Origin: Sphaerochaeta sp.
GTDB lineage: Bacteria; Spirochaetota; Spirochaetia; Sphaerochaetales; Sphaerochaetaceae
Length of the DNA: 13,308 nt
NCBI GenBank assembly: GCA_003446545.1
Contig: DMAO01000190.1
Coordinates: forward strand, 1-13,308
Direction of reading: 5' to 3'
Part shown: positions 6,393 to 13,308 of the stretch, piece by piece
Layout: every line of letters begins with the position of its first letter
Position numbering within the stretch: position 1 is the stretch's first letter
The notes under the pieces: generated by a model
Told to the model about the DNA's origin: nothing
Databases searched by the model: none
The model's input: the letters and a program-made list of their open reading frames with translations, nothing else
Made by a program: the position numbers and the translations under genes

Positions 6393-8293
6393 ACAAGGTG
6401 GTAGCGAAGCTGCCTCACCAGGAATATCTTGCTTACCGGGATGATCTTCACCTCCATGTCAGGCATCACTGCGGCTTTAAGCAGTGCTTCCTTCTGTGCT
6501 GTATAGGCGACTTCCAGGGCTTGGACGATCAGTTCTTGCTCTGGGAGCATAAGCTGAAGGGCTATGTTATGCTTGCCAACGGCGTTTCGGCAAAGCCCGA
6601 CCTTCCCCTGATAGTCGAACCCACCGGCTTCGATAACCCCATTTACAACTTGGGCAACGATTTGATCCTCTACAAGGATCATCTTCGCTTTGAAACGCTG
6701 TTCTAGGTCAGAGCGTTCAGCCTTGGTAAGCTTCATCGTCTCAATCGCCAGATGCAGGGTTTGGTCAAGCATTGCAGGTTCTCTGTCTAGCATGCAGGGT
6801 ATATCTATTGGCACCGGTGGAAGCTTGCTCACCTGTACGAGCTTTTCAAAAAAAGGATTGTCGGCCTCTGCAGTTACTTCCAGGCGTTCTCCTGTCCGTT
6901 TGGCAGGAACCAGAACACCACTTTGTACCAGGATGTTGCGCCATGTCATCTCGGTCGACCGTTTCATAAGGAAAGTGTTCTCATTGATGATAGCCACAAT
7001 GTGGTCTTGCATGCTCTCAAGCTGGGTGAGCAACCTTGTGACCCGATCTTCTGTGACCAGTACGATCCCATCATAGATGGTTATCTGCTGATAGCGCTCA
7101 TATGTGATGGCAAGCATTTTCAGCAGGGATGCGCTCATCAGGGGGTAGCTGTTGTTTTCCAGATAGGTATGGATCACCGTCCACGTGAGGTTGCTGTCCA
7201 GGCCTCGGGTGAAGCTCTGAGGGGTGACCTGGTAACTGGTCTGCCGGTCTAGGACGGTCAGTTCTGAGAAACGATAGAGGATGTCTGACCCTGGGCAGCT
7301 ACCGCTATAGCTTATGGTGTTGTCCGAATCGATGACCAGTGTCGATCTGAGCGCATCCTCTTCTATGTGGTTAGCATGCCATAGATCATTCAGGCTGAGC
7401 ACACCTAAGGTACTCAGAGTGTCAAGCAAGGATGAGTCGTAGGTAAGGCCGGTCTTTAGGGAGAGGAGCCTGAGCAAAAGTGTAAGTGATGCTGTATCGC
7501 ATGATCCGACCTTATCCAACAAGGCCATGAGTTCGTTTGAAAAAAGCAATGCCTGCATTCGTTCTTTTTCCAAGGGGTAGGGTTCTGCAATGAGCAGGCA
7601 CAGCAACTGGCGGTCACTGAGGGCGAGCAATTGTTGGGCTTTTTCGAAGTTGACCGATACCCGCTTCTCGGCTGTTATGACGCATTGCCTGCCCAAGGTC
7701 TCCCCTAGGAGGGAAAAGAGCAACTTCAGCTGTTCAGGGCTGTAGGAAGGGAAGAGGGAGCTATACTCGTCCTTATAGGCGAGCCTCTGTTCCCTGTCCA
7801 ACACGTTCAGGTAGGCACGGACAAACTCCGTTGAGCAGTATGCCCCATTTTGGAGTACATCTGGCCCTTCTCCCAGTAGAGGCTTGAGGGAGCATAGGAG
7901 GCGTATCCTCTCCTCAAACAGAGGGTTGAAGATCAAGGAGCCACCGTCATTGAGCAAAATCATGCGTTCCTGCAGGTTGGAGACCCTGCGCACCAGTTTG
8001 CCATAACTCCATTTGCCTTCAAGAAGGCTGATGATATTCTCCCCTGTAAGTGGTCCCCCAATGTGTACCAAACTCAGTATGATCTGGTCCATCTCGTCTA
8101 TGAGGGAGAGGATTTTTCCCTCTATCTCAGGTTGGGAGAAAAAATTGCACAATTTTGTTGTCAGCTCAGGCTTATGGAACGGGGTTTTGATCAAGCCTAG
8201 GTAGTTACGGGCAAGATAGAAATAATTCTCTTCTGAATATCTGTTTAGTAATGTCTTGAAAGCTTCTTTTGCATGTTTGGTCAATGGGGCCAT
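6389..8293 (-). CDS. XPB helicase-associated protein
   Basis: A 634-residue soluble protein with no catalytic motif that I can name. Two features suggest a helicase-associated (XPB/Ssl2 N-terminal-like) family member. Residues about 350-425, including YQVTPQSFTRGLDSNLTW, PLMSASLLKML and a GIVLVTEDRVTRLL strand-helix unit, resemble the repeated fold in such proteins. It also lies directly behind an XPB gene, as does Rv0862c next to Rv0861c in Mycobacterium tuberculosis. The N-terminal half is helical with winged-helix-like stretches (about 65-125). The ATG at 8293 overlaps the last 13 bases of XPB. GAGG ends only one base before it, so a TTG at 8284 is an alternative start. The stop overlaps the aroDE stop on the other strand. 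Likely a partner or regulator of the helicase; the family assignment is from memory. Confidence 0.6.
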   Translation of the reverse strand: MAPLTKHAKEAFKTLLNRYSEENYFYLARNYLGLIKTPFHKPELTTKLCNFFSQPEIEGKILSLIDEMDQIILSLVHIGGPLTGENIISLLEGKWSYGKLVRRVSNLQERMILLNDGGSLIFNPLFEERIRLLCSLKPLLGEGPDVLQNGAYCSTEFVRAYLNVLDREQRLAYKDEYSSLFPSYSPEQLKLLFSLLGETLGRQCVITAEKRVSVNFEKAQQLLALSDRQLLCLLIAEPYPLEKERMQALLFSNELMALLDKVGSCDTASLTLLLRLLSLKTGLTYDSSLLDTLSTLGVLSLNDLWHANHIEEDALRSTLVIDSDNTISYSGSCPGSDILYRFSELTVLDRQTSYQVTPQSFTRGLDSNLTWTVIHTYLENNSYPLMSASLLKMLAITYERYQQITIYDGIVLVTEDRVTRLLTQLESMQDHIVAIINENTFLMKRSTEMTWRNILVQSGVLVPAKRTGERLEVTAEADNPFFEKLVQVSKLPPVPIDIPCMLDREPAMLDQTLHLAIETMKLTKAERSDLEQRFKAKMILVEDQIVAQVVNGVIEAGGFDYQGKVGLCRNAVGKHNIALQLMLPEQELIVQALEVAYTAQKEALLKAAVMPDMEVKIIPVSKIFLVRQLRYHLV

Positions 8294-9942
8294 ACCTCAA
8301 TTTCATAGGAGTATCCCTGCTCAGCAAGGAACTTCTGTCGGTTTGCGGCAAACTCCTCTTCGTTGGAGTAGCGTGTAACAATGGAATAGAAAAAGCTAGC
8401 CCGGTCTTTAGGACGGAGTATCCTGCCCAACCTTTGTGCCTCCTCACTGCGGGACCCAAAGGTTCCCGAGACCTGGATGGCTACTGAGGCATCGGGTAGG
8501 TCAATGGCGAAGTTTGCCACCTTGCTTACCACCAGAATGTTAATCTCACCCTCCTTAAAGAGGCGGTAGAGCTCTTCACGCTTGGTGTTCGGAGTGCTGC
8601 CGGTGATGATGGGCAGGTCGAATAAGGACGCAATGATCTCAAGTTGGGAAATGTACTGCCCGATGATGAGTATGAAGTCATCGGGATGGCGTGCTACCAG
8701 GGCCTTGACCACATCAAGCTTCAATGGGTTCTCACTTGCCATGCGGAACTTCTCGCGCTTGTTTCCCACTGCATAGGGTATTTCCATTTCGGTAGGAAGA
8801 TCGACACGAATCTCATGGCAGAAGGCTTCTGCAATGAAGCCCTGCTGCTGCAGCTCGTTCCAGGGGATATCAAAGCGTTTGGGTCCGACAAGGGAGAACA
8901 CCTCATCCTCACGACCGTCCTCACGAACGAGGGTGGCTGTCAGACCGACGCGGTAGACTGCCTGCAGTTCTGCGGTGACCTTGAAAACCGGAGCGGGCAA
9001 CATGTGCACCTCATCGTAGATGATCAGGCCCCATTCACCCTTGGTCAAAAGTTCCAGGTGAGGAAACGGACCTTCCTTGTCAGGGCGGTAGGTGAGAACC
9101 TGGTAGGTACATACTGTCACTTCCTTAGGATTCTTGCTCTCACCGGTGTATTCACCAATCTGTTCGCGCTTCAGGTTTGTCTTGTCAAGGATTTCGTCGC
9201 GCCATTGGTGGACTGCCGCTATGTTGGTGGTCACGATGAGGGTCTTGGTCTGCAGAAGGGACATGATCTGCATCCCCACCACAGTTTTCCCTGATCCGCA
9301 GGGAAGGACGATGGTCCCATATCCGCATCCCGGCCCGAGGTCGCCAAGCAAAGCCTGGGCTGCCTGTCTCTGGTATGCCCTGACACCAAATTTATACCCT
9401 CCCTGGGTCTTCTCCCTCAAGGCCATGGGCACGCTGATGCCCTTTTCCAAGGGGATGCGGTCATCGACAGGGTAGCCGAGCTTGATGAGCTGTAGCTTGA
9501 TTTCCCCACGGTGATATTTCTCTATAAGGAAGGATTGCTCGTCATTGGGTACCAGCATCTTTGCAATATTCTTGCGGGCAGCCATCTCTGCCTTGATCCT
9601 TGCACTCTCGATAGTGAGCATGTAGTACATGGGGTCTTCGCTTGCACTTAAGACCACCTTGCCAAAGCGAGAGGTTATGTCGTTGACATAGAAGAGCACA
9701 CTCTCACTGACAGGAAAGCGCGACCAGAACTGGATACGCTCAGTAATGAACTCACTGTTCACCCCGCTCGATGCGGCGTTCCACAAGGAGATGGCGCTCA
9801 AGGAGTAGGTATGCACATGCTCCGGGCTCTTTATCAGTTCGCAGAATTTCACCAAATCAGAGCGACACGCTTCGCTATCCTGGTGGTGCACATCAAGGAG
9901 CATGGTCCTGTCACTTTGGACTATAAGGGGTTTGTCTCTCAT
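8281..9942 (-). CDS. Bacterial XPB-type superfamily 2 DNA helicase
   Basis: A 553-residue relative of eukaryotic XPB/ERCC3, an ATP-dependent 3' to 5' helicase or translocase linked to DNA repair. The N-terminal region (about 3-110, opening PLIVQSDRTMLLDV) matches the XPB N-terminal helicase-associated domain. The ATPase core has the Q-motif-like VRAYQRQAA (187-195), Walker A PCGSGKT (214-220), DEVH (310-313) and GLTAT (333-337), followed at once by the XPB-specific RED triplet (340-342). The second RecA-like domain ends in motif VI QRLGRILRP (503-511). The length is close to mycobacterial XPB. The ATG at 9942 has AAGG 5 bases upstream. It overlaps the aroC stop in an ATGA junction, and its own TGA lies inside the next gene. 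The position within a shikimate operon is unusual. Confidence 0.93.
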   Translation of the reverse strand: MRDKPLIVQSDRTMLLDVHHQDSEACRSDLVKFCELIKSPEHVHTYSLSAISLWNAASSGVNSEFITERIQFWSRFPVSESVLFYVNDITSRFGKVVLSASEDPMYYMLTIESARIKAEMAARKNIAKMLVPNDEQSFLIEKYHRGEIKLQLIKLGYPVDDRIPLEKGISVPMALREKTQGGYKFGVRAYQRQAAQALLGDLGPGCGYGTIVLPCGSGKTVVGMQIMSLLQTKTLIVTTNIAAVHQWRDEILDKTNLKREQIGEYTGESKNPKEVTVCTYQVLTYRPDKEGPFPHLELLTKGEWGLIIYDEVHMLPAPVFKVTAELQAVYRVGLTATLVREDGREDEVFSLVGPKRFDIPWNELQQQGFIAEAFCHEIRVDLPTEMEIPYAVGNKREKFRMASENPLKLDVVKALVARHPDDFILIIGQYISQLEIIASLFDLPIITGSTPNTKREELYRLFKEGEINILVVSKVANFAIDLPDASVAIQVSGTFGSRSEEAQRLGRILRPKDRASFFYSIVTRYSNEEEFAANRQKFLAEQGYSYEIEVWPH

Positions 9943-10991
9943 CGTTGCCTTCCAAAGGCGGTATACCAGAGATCCAGCAGTGTGATGGCCACCATAGCCT
10001 CGACCACCACCACAGCCCTAGGACAGATACAGGGATCATGCCGTCCCTCTATGACCAGATCTGTAGTGGCATTTTGCTTGTCCACTGTCTTTTGGCTCTG
10101 GCCTATTGAAGCGGTAGGTCTCACTGCTGCCTGCAGGATGACCTCCTGGCCACTTGAAATGCCTCCGAGGATACCCCCGCTGTGATTGGAGAGAAAGCCT
10201 TCACTCGTTCTCTGGTCGTTGAATGCACTGCCTCGCATGGTAGCGCAGGCGAAGCCGTCACCGAATTGGATACCTTTTATCGCACCGATGCTCATCACCG
10301 CATGGGAGAGCAGGGCTTGCAGCTTGCCGAACACTGGTTCGCCAAGTCCTGCCTGAAGGCCGGTAATGTGGCACTCGATGACGCCACCGATGCTGTCCTT
10401 CTCCGAACGTACTTTCTCAATGAGGGCGGCCATGGCATGTGAAGCCTCCCTGTCAGGGCACGTGAGGGCATTGTCAGTTTCATTCCAGTTCCGTTTTTTG
10501 GCCACGACCTCTCCGACCTGCACAGTCCCTGCAAAGATTGCTATGCCCTGTTGGGCAAGTATCTGCTTTGCCACGGCACCTGCCGCGACCCGGGCGCTGG
10601 TCTCCCTTCCTGAGGACCTGCCTCCACCGCGAATATCACGCACCCCGAACTTCTTGAAGAAGGTCCAGTCTGCATGACCTGGGCGGAAAAGGTCCTTGAG
10701 GTTCGAGTAGTCGTATGATTTTTGGTTGGTGTTGTACAAGACCATGGCAAGGGGAGTGCCTGTGGTAAGACCTTCATACATGCCTGAGAGGATGACCAAC
10801 TCATCCTGTTCGTTTCTCTCAGTTCCTAGGGGATTTGCCCCAGGCCTACGCCGTCTCATCTCGGCCTGTATTGAGTCGAGGTCCAGCCTGAAGCCTGACT
10901 CAAGACCATCGATGATGACCCCAAGCCATTCTCCGTGTGATTCCCCGAATGTGGTGACGGTAAAAGCCGATCCAAAACTATTGTGACCCAT
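9939..10991 (-). CDS. aroC: Chorismate synthase
   Basis: The last enzyme of the shikimate pathway: 5-enolpyruvylshikimate-3-phosphate to chorismate, using reduced FMN as a catalytic cofactor. At 350 residues it is full length. Visible signatures are GESHG (16-20, with catalytic H19), RRRRPG (46-51), RPGHADW (103-109, with H106), the FMN-binding stretch GGGRSSGRETSARVAAG (122-138), SGGILGGISSG (271-281) and GRHDPC (316-321). The ATG at 10991 has AGGAG 7 bases upstream and lies inside the 3' end of aroK (14-base overlap). Its stop forms an ATGA overlap with the XPB start. Translation of all three genes is therefore likely coupled. AroA, which makes its substrate, is not in the window. Confidence 0.97.
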   Translation of the reverse strand: MGHNSFGSAFTVTTFGESHGEWLGVIIDGLESGFRLDLDSIQAEMRRRRPGANPLGTERNEQDELVILSGMYEGLTTGTPLAMVLYNTNQKSYDYSNLKDLFRPGHADWTFFKKFGVRDIRGGGRSSGRETSARVAAGAVAKQILAQQGIAIFAGTVQVGEVVAKKRNWNETDNALTCPDREASHAMAALIEKVRSEKDSIGGVIECHITGLQAGLGEPVFGKLQALLSHAVMSIGAIKGIQFGDGFACATMRGSAFNDQRTSEGFLSNHSGGILGGISSGQEVILQAAVRPTASIGQSQKTVDKQNATTDLVIEGRHDPCICPRAVVVVEAMVAITLLDLWYTAFGRQR

Positions 10992-11520
10992 GTAGTAACT
11001 CCTCAGTAAGTCTGGAAAATAGATATTCAGCGCTATCGCTGATATCGGTATAATCGGATAATTCTATCACAATATCAGATAACTTTCCATAGAGAGCATC
11101 CCGACTCGTATAGAGCTCTGAAAACGATCCTTCAATGTTGAGGGGGTCAAGAAAGGGAGGGACACCTCCAGTGAGGATGCGTTTGAGCAGGACCTTTTCA
11201 TCTAACCTGAGATAGATTACCTTCCCCTCTGCCTTGATCAGGGTTTTGAGTCGCTCGTTGTCGCATGCTCCCCCTCCCAGGCTGATAATGGTATTATCAG
11301 GCTTGGTTGCAAGAAAAGCTTCCAGAGAGGCGGCTTCCTGTGCCATGAAGGCCTCTTTGCCCTCGCTGCTGTACAACTGGCGAATGGAAGTCAGTTCGGG
11401 ACGGTCCTTGAGGATGAGCTCATCGTTGTCGATGCAACGATACCCTGCCTTAAGTGCGACCAGTCTGCCCAGAGTGGTCTTGCCACTGTGCTTTATCCCA
11501 CAGAAAAAAAGTATAGCCAC
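10978..11520 (-). CDS. aroK: Shikimate kinase, divergent
   Basis: A 180-residue P-loop kinase placed next to aroC, so most likely phosphorylating shikimate at O3 with ATP. It has Walker A GIKHSGKT (8-15), IDNDELI (30-36) for the DxD metal and substrate motif, LGGGA (81-85) and R140 in SRDALYGKLSDI. Two usual arginines are missing. The FRxxE substrate motif reads FMAQE (58-62), and the lid RPLL region reads VPPFL (120-124). The frame is open to a GTG at 11550, but the GTG at 11520 is preferred because it gives the normal family start (short strand, then the P-loop) and lies 2 bases after the upstream stop. The ribosome binding site is weak (AGG 8 bases away), which fits translational coupling. 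A related small kinase with another substrate is less likely given the aro context. Confidence 0.83.
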   Translation of the reverse strand: MAILFFCGIKHSGKTTLGRLVALKAGYRCIDNDELILKDRPELTSIRQLYSSEGKEAFMAQEAASLEAFLATKPDNTIISLGGGACDNERLKTLIKAEGKVIYLRLDEKVLLKRILTGGVPPFLDPLNIEGSFSELYTSRDALYGKLSDIVIELSDYTDISDSAEYLFSRLTEELLHGSQ

Positions 11521-11522
11521 CG

Positions 11523-11996
11523 TCAGGACCTGTCGAACAAATCGGTCCACTCACCGCTGTAGGCTTGCAAGACAGGCTTTCTGGCAGGTGCATTGCCATA
11601 ATAGGTACGCTGTCTGTTTTGTTTTCGTTCTAGCGTGATGCGTTCAGCCTTCTTCTGGTAGCGTGCTTCATAGAGGTTCTTGCGAACCTGCTCAATGTTG
11701 TGGTTTACCTTGACAGTTTTCTTCAGGGCAAAGTGGAAGGTCACTATCATGGCATACCAGAAGAGGGCGAGCAGCAGTGGCTGGAAATCCATATAGGTAT
11801 AGGCCTTGGCTCTGGCGGTCTCTAGGGAAGCGATCGTATAGAGGTTGATGGCGTTGGGCCAGAGTAGGAAGAGGGTAACTATGAGGGGTATCACCCAATA
11901 TGTGCCTTGTCGGGAAAAGAGAAATCTGAGGCAGGCTGCAAATGCCAAAAAATTCAAAAGTAGACAAACAAGGGGTAGTCCATACGTTTCGATCAT
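11523..11996 (-). CDS. Small three-helix membrane protein of unknown function
   Basis: I do not recognise this 157-residue protein. Three hydrophobic stretches suggest membrane helices at about 6-27, 33-53 and 71-91. A strongly basic, probably cytosolic tail follows (about 92-145, rich in Lys, Arg and Gln), ending in YSGEWTDLFDRS. There is no cleavable signal peptide pattern and no catalytic motif. The ATG at 11996 has GGAGG 4 bases upstream. Its TGA is 2 bases before the aroK GTG, so it leads the operon with aroK, aroC, XPB and the XPB-associated gene. Transport, scaffolding or a passenger role are all possible and I assign none. Confidence 0.75.
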   Translation of the reverse strand: MIETYGLPLVCLLLNFLAFAACLRFLFSRQGTYWVIPLIVTLFLLWPNAINLYTIASLETARAKAYTYMDFQPLLLALFWYAMIVTFHFALKKTVKVNHNIEQVRKNLYEARYQKKAERITLERKQNRQRTYYGNAPARKPVLQAYSGEWTDLFDRS

Positions 11997-12024
11997 GATG
12001 CCTCCGCTTTCAAAGTGTGTTATC

Positions 12025-12038
12025 CTATGATACCATAG
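12025..12038. promoter_or_regulatory. Inverted repeat in the divergent region between the aro operon and dgt
   Basis: CTATG-ATAC-CATAG sits in the middle of the 64-base gap that must hold the promoters of both divergent units. The plus strand contains TATGAT (12026-12031) and the minus strand TATCAT (12032-12027), each one mismatch from a -10 element, so -10 boxes on both strands may overlap inside the repeat. Neither has a good -35 partner at 17 bases. A protein bound here could control both directions; this is inference. Confidence 0.3.
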
Positions 12039-12060
12039 CTACACTATTTGGGGAATAACT

Positions 12061-13212
12061 ATGGAAATGGCAAAGGACCTAGATCTGGAACAGTTGCAAC
12101 AGCGCAAGAACAGGCGAAAGGGCGATGTACGCGGCGCCTATTACCGCGACACCACAGCGATAATCCACTCGTCTCCCTTCAGGCGGCTCAAGCATAAGAC
12201 GCAGGTCTTCTTTGCCCCGAGCAATGACCATATCTGTACCCGTATGGAGCACTGTCTTCATGTCGCTTCCATTGCCTCCACCATTTGCCGCGGACTCGAC
12301 CTTGATACCGAGCTGGCCTGGGCCATCGGCATGGGCCATGACCTAGGACATACCCCATTCGGGCACACAGGGGAGAAAATCCTTTCCAATCTCATGCAGG
12401 AAGAGGGCTTTGCTCCCTTCGAACATGAATTGAACAGCTTGCGCGTCGTGGACTTCCTCGCCGAGCATGGCAAGGGCCTGAATCTGACGTATGCTGTCAG
12501 GGACGGCATAGCATGCCATAACGGCGAGGCCCTGGTGCAATCGATACATCCCACCTTCGAGATAAAGCACCTTGATGACCTGCAATCACGAAAGGGTCTC
12601 ATCCCAACAACCCGCGAAGCGGCGGTGGTGCGCTTCAGTGACTCCATCGCCTATATCGGGCGAGACTTTGAGGACGCCACCAGGCTGAACATCATCAAGG
12701 CAGGGCAGTTGCCTCCCCTGGTTGCACAGCGCCTAGGCAAAACGAACGCCCAGATGATAGACACCCTGGTAAATGATGTCATCGAGCATTCAAACGATAA
12801 GGACGGCATATGTTTCAGTGAAGGCTGTTTTGAGGCCATAGAGGCGATGATAGCCTTCAACTATGCCAACATCTACAAGAGTCCGTTACTGGAGGGGTAT
12901 GAGCGGTACTTTACCCGCCTGATTACCCTGATCGTCGATTATCTGAAGATGCTCAGAGAAACCTGTGGATTTGAAGAGGCTCTGTATGCCTCAGAGAAGA
13001 ATATGCTTGCAATGGGTTTCTTCCACCATCTGCAGGATATGCAGGAGAGCTATCTCACCCATGATGGATCCCTCGACCGTCTCATCTATGATTATGTTGC
13101 CGGGATGAGCGACAATTTCGCCCTTGATTGTGCGAACGAAATACTTAAGCCCGAACATCTCAACGATTCGATCGAGCTCTCGCTTACTGGCAAGTGGTTT
13201 GATGCCAGGTGA
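12061..13212 (+). CDS. dgt: Deoxyguanosinetriphosphate triphosphohydrolase (dGTPase, HD family)
   Basis: A 383-residue HD-superfamily enzyme of the dGTPase type, which cleaves a dNTP (classically dGTP) to the deoxynucleoside and triphosphate. Metal-binding residues are visible in order: H in RTRMEHCLHVA-type sequence (TRMEHCLHVASIA, about residues 60-72), HD in GMGHDLGHTPFGHTGE (about 90-105) and D in FSDSIAYIGRDFED. The N-terminal FRRLKHKTQVF is also a family hallmark. The length fits the shorter dGTPase subgroup rather than the 505-residue E. coli Dgt. The ATG at 12061 has GGGG 7 bases upstream. It is divergent from the aro-XPB operon and ends directly against nrdR on the other strand. Substrate range beyond dGTP cannot be told from the sequence. 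Confidence 0.93.
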   Translation: MEMAKDLDLEQLQQRKNRRKGDVRGAYYRDTTAIIHSSPFRRLKHKTQVFFAPSNDHICTRMEHCLHVASIASTICRGLDLDTELAWAIGMGHDLGHTPFGHTGEKILSNLMQEEGFAPFEHELNSLRVVDFLAEHGKGLNLTYAVRDGIACHNGEALVQSIHPTFEIKHLDDLQSRKGLIPTTREAAVVRFSDSIAYIGRDFEDATRLNIIKAGQLPPLVAQRLGKTNAQMIDTLVNDVIEHSNDKDGICFSEGCFEAIEAMIAFNYANIYKSPLLEGYERYFTRLITLIVDYLKMLRETCGFEEALYASEKNMLAMGFFHHLQDMQESYLTHDGSLDRLIYDYVAGMSDNFALDCANEILKPEHLNDSIELSLTGKWFDAR

Positions 13213-13308
13213 CTACTGCAGTTCCTTGCCCAGCTGCTGTATCTCAGCTATGAACTGACCTAGGTCATCGAAGGCCTTGTACACAGCTGCGAAGCGGACA
13301 TAGGCTAC
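13213..13308 (-). CDS. nrdR: Transcriptional repressor NrdR, C-terminal end only
   Basis: The last 31 residues before the TAG stop, starting VAYVRFAAVYKAFDDLGQF, match the C-terminal end of NrdR just after the ATP-cone. NrdR is a zinc-finger repressor of ribonucleotide reductase genes that senses ATP and dATP. The zinc ribbon and most of the ATP-cone are outside the window. The stop codon directly abuts the dgt stop on the opposite strand, with no bases between. Identification rests on the short VAYVRFAxVY signature, which is quite specific to NrdR. Confidence 0.85.
   Translation of the reverse strand, partial: VAYVRFAAVYKAFDDLGQFIAEIQQLGKELQ

Noticed and set aside
8644..9294. A 216-codon plus-strand frame opposite the XPB gene
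   Set aside because: It covers the coding sequence of the helicase motifs on the other strand and has no recognisable domain.
1..13308. Mobile elements, CRISPR arrays, prophage genes, tRNA or rRNA genes
   Set aside because: None seen. Gene packing leaves no space for them, and no direct repeat series or transposase motif was found.

Overview
The window is a densely packed stretch of bacterial chromosome with housekeeping genes only. I see no mobile element, CRISPR array, tRNA or rRNA, and no intergenic gap longer than about 120 bases. The gene set and order suggest a spirochaete, most likely a free-living, Sphaerochaeta- or Treponema-like lineage. The clues are rpsB-tsf-frr without the intervening pyrH seen in many bacteria, a bacterial XPB-type helicase beside a large helicase-associated protein, and S2 with a long acidic tail. 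This placement is inference from remembered gene order and was not tested by a search.

Layout: (1) 1-2853, minus strand: frr (3' end cut by the window edge), tsf, rpsB and a maf-like gene, reading leftwards from maf. The maf frame carries an in-frame TAG at codon 60. A promoter-like pair in the end of maf and a folded leader precede rpsB. A 26-base perfect palindrome separates tsf from frr. (2) 2846-4795, minus: an ABC-F ATPase whose stop overlaps the maf start. (3) 4796-4907: divergent intergenic region with a good sigma-70-like promoter facing right. (4) 4908-6392, plus: an AroD-AroE fusion for steps 3 and 4 of the shikimate pathway. (5) 6389-11996, minus: a tight five-gene run reading leftwards, namely small membrane protein, aroK, aroC, XPB helicase and XPB-associated protein. 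The first two genes almost touch and every later junction overlaps. (6) 11997-12060: short divergent region. (7) 12061-13212, plus: dGTPase. (8) 13213-13308, minus: C-terminus of NrdR, abutting the dGTPase stop.

Functionally there are four themes. Translation: S2, EF-Ts, ribosome recycling factor and ABC-F. Aromatic biosynthesis: AroDE, AroK and AroC, which cover every step from 3-dehydroquinate to chorismate except AroA. DNA repair or helicase function: XPB and its partner, apparently translated from the same mRNA as aroK and aroC. Nucleotide pool control: dGTPase, NrdR and Maf. The most notable points are the interrupted maf with a possible stop-and-restart site, the XPB pair embedded in a shikimate operon, a shikimate kinase lacking two expected arginines, and structured RNA candidates before rpsB and frr. 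I found no clearly new multi-gene system.
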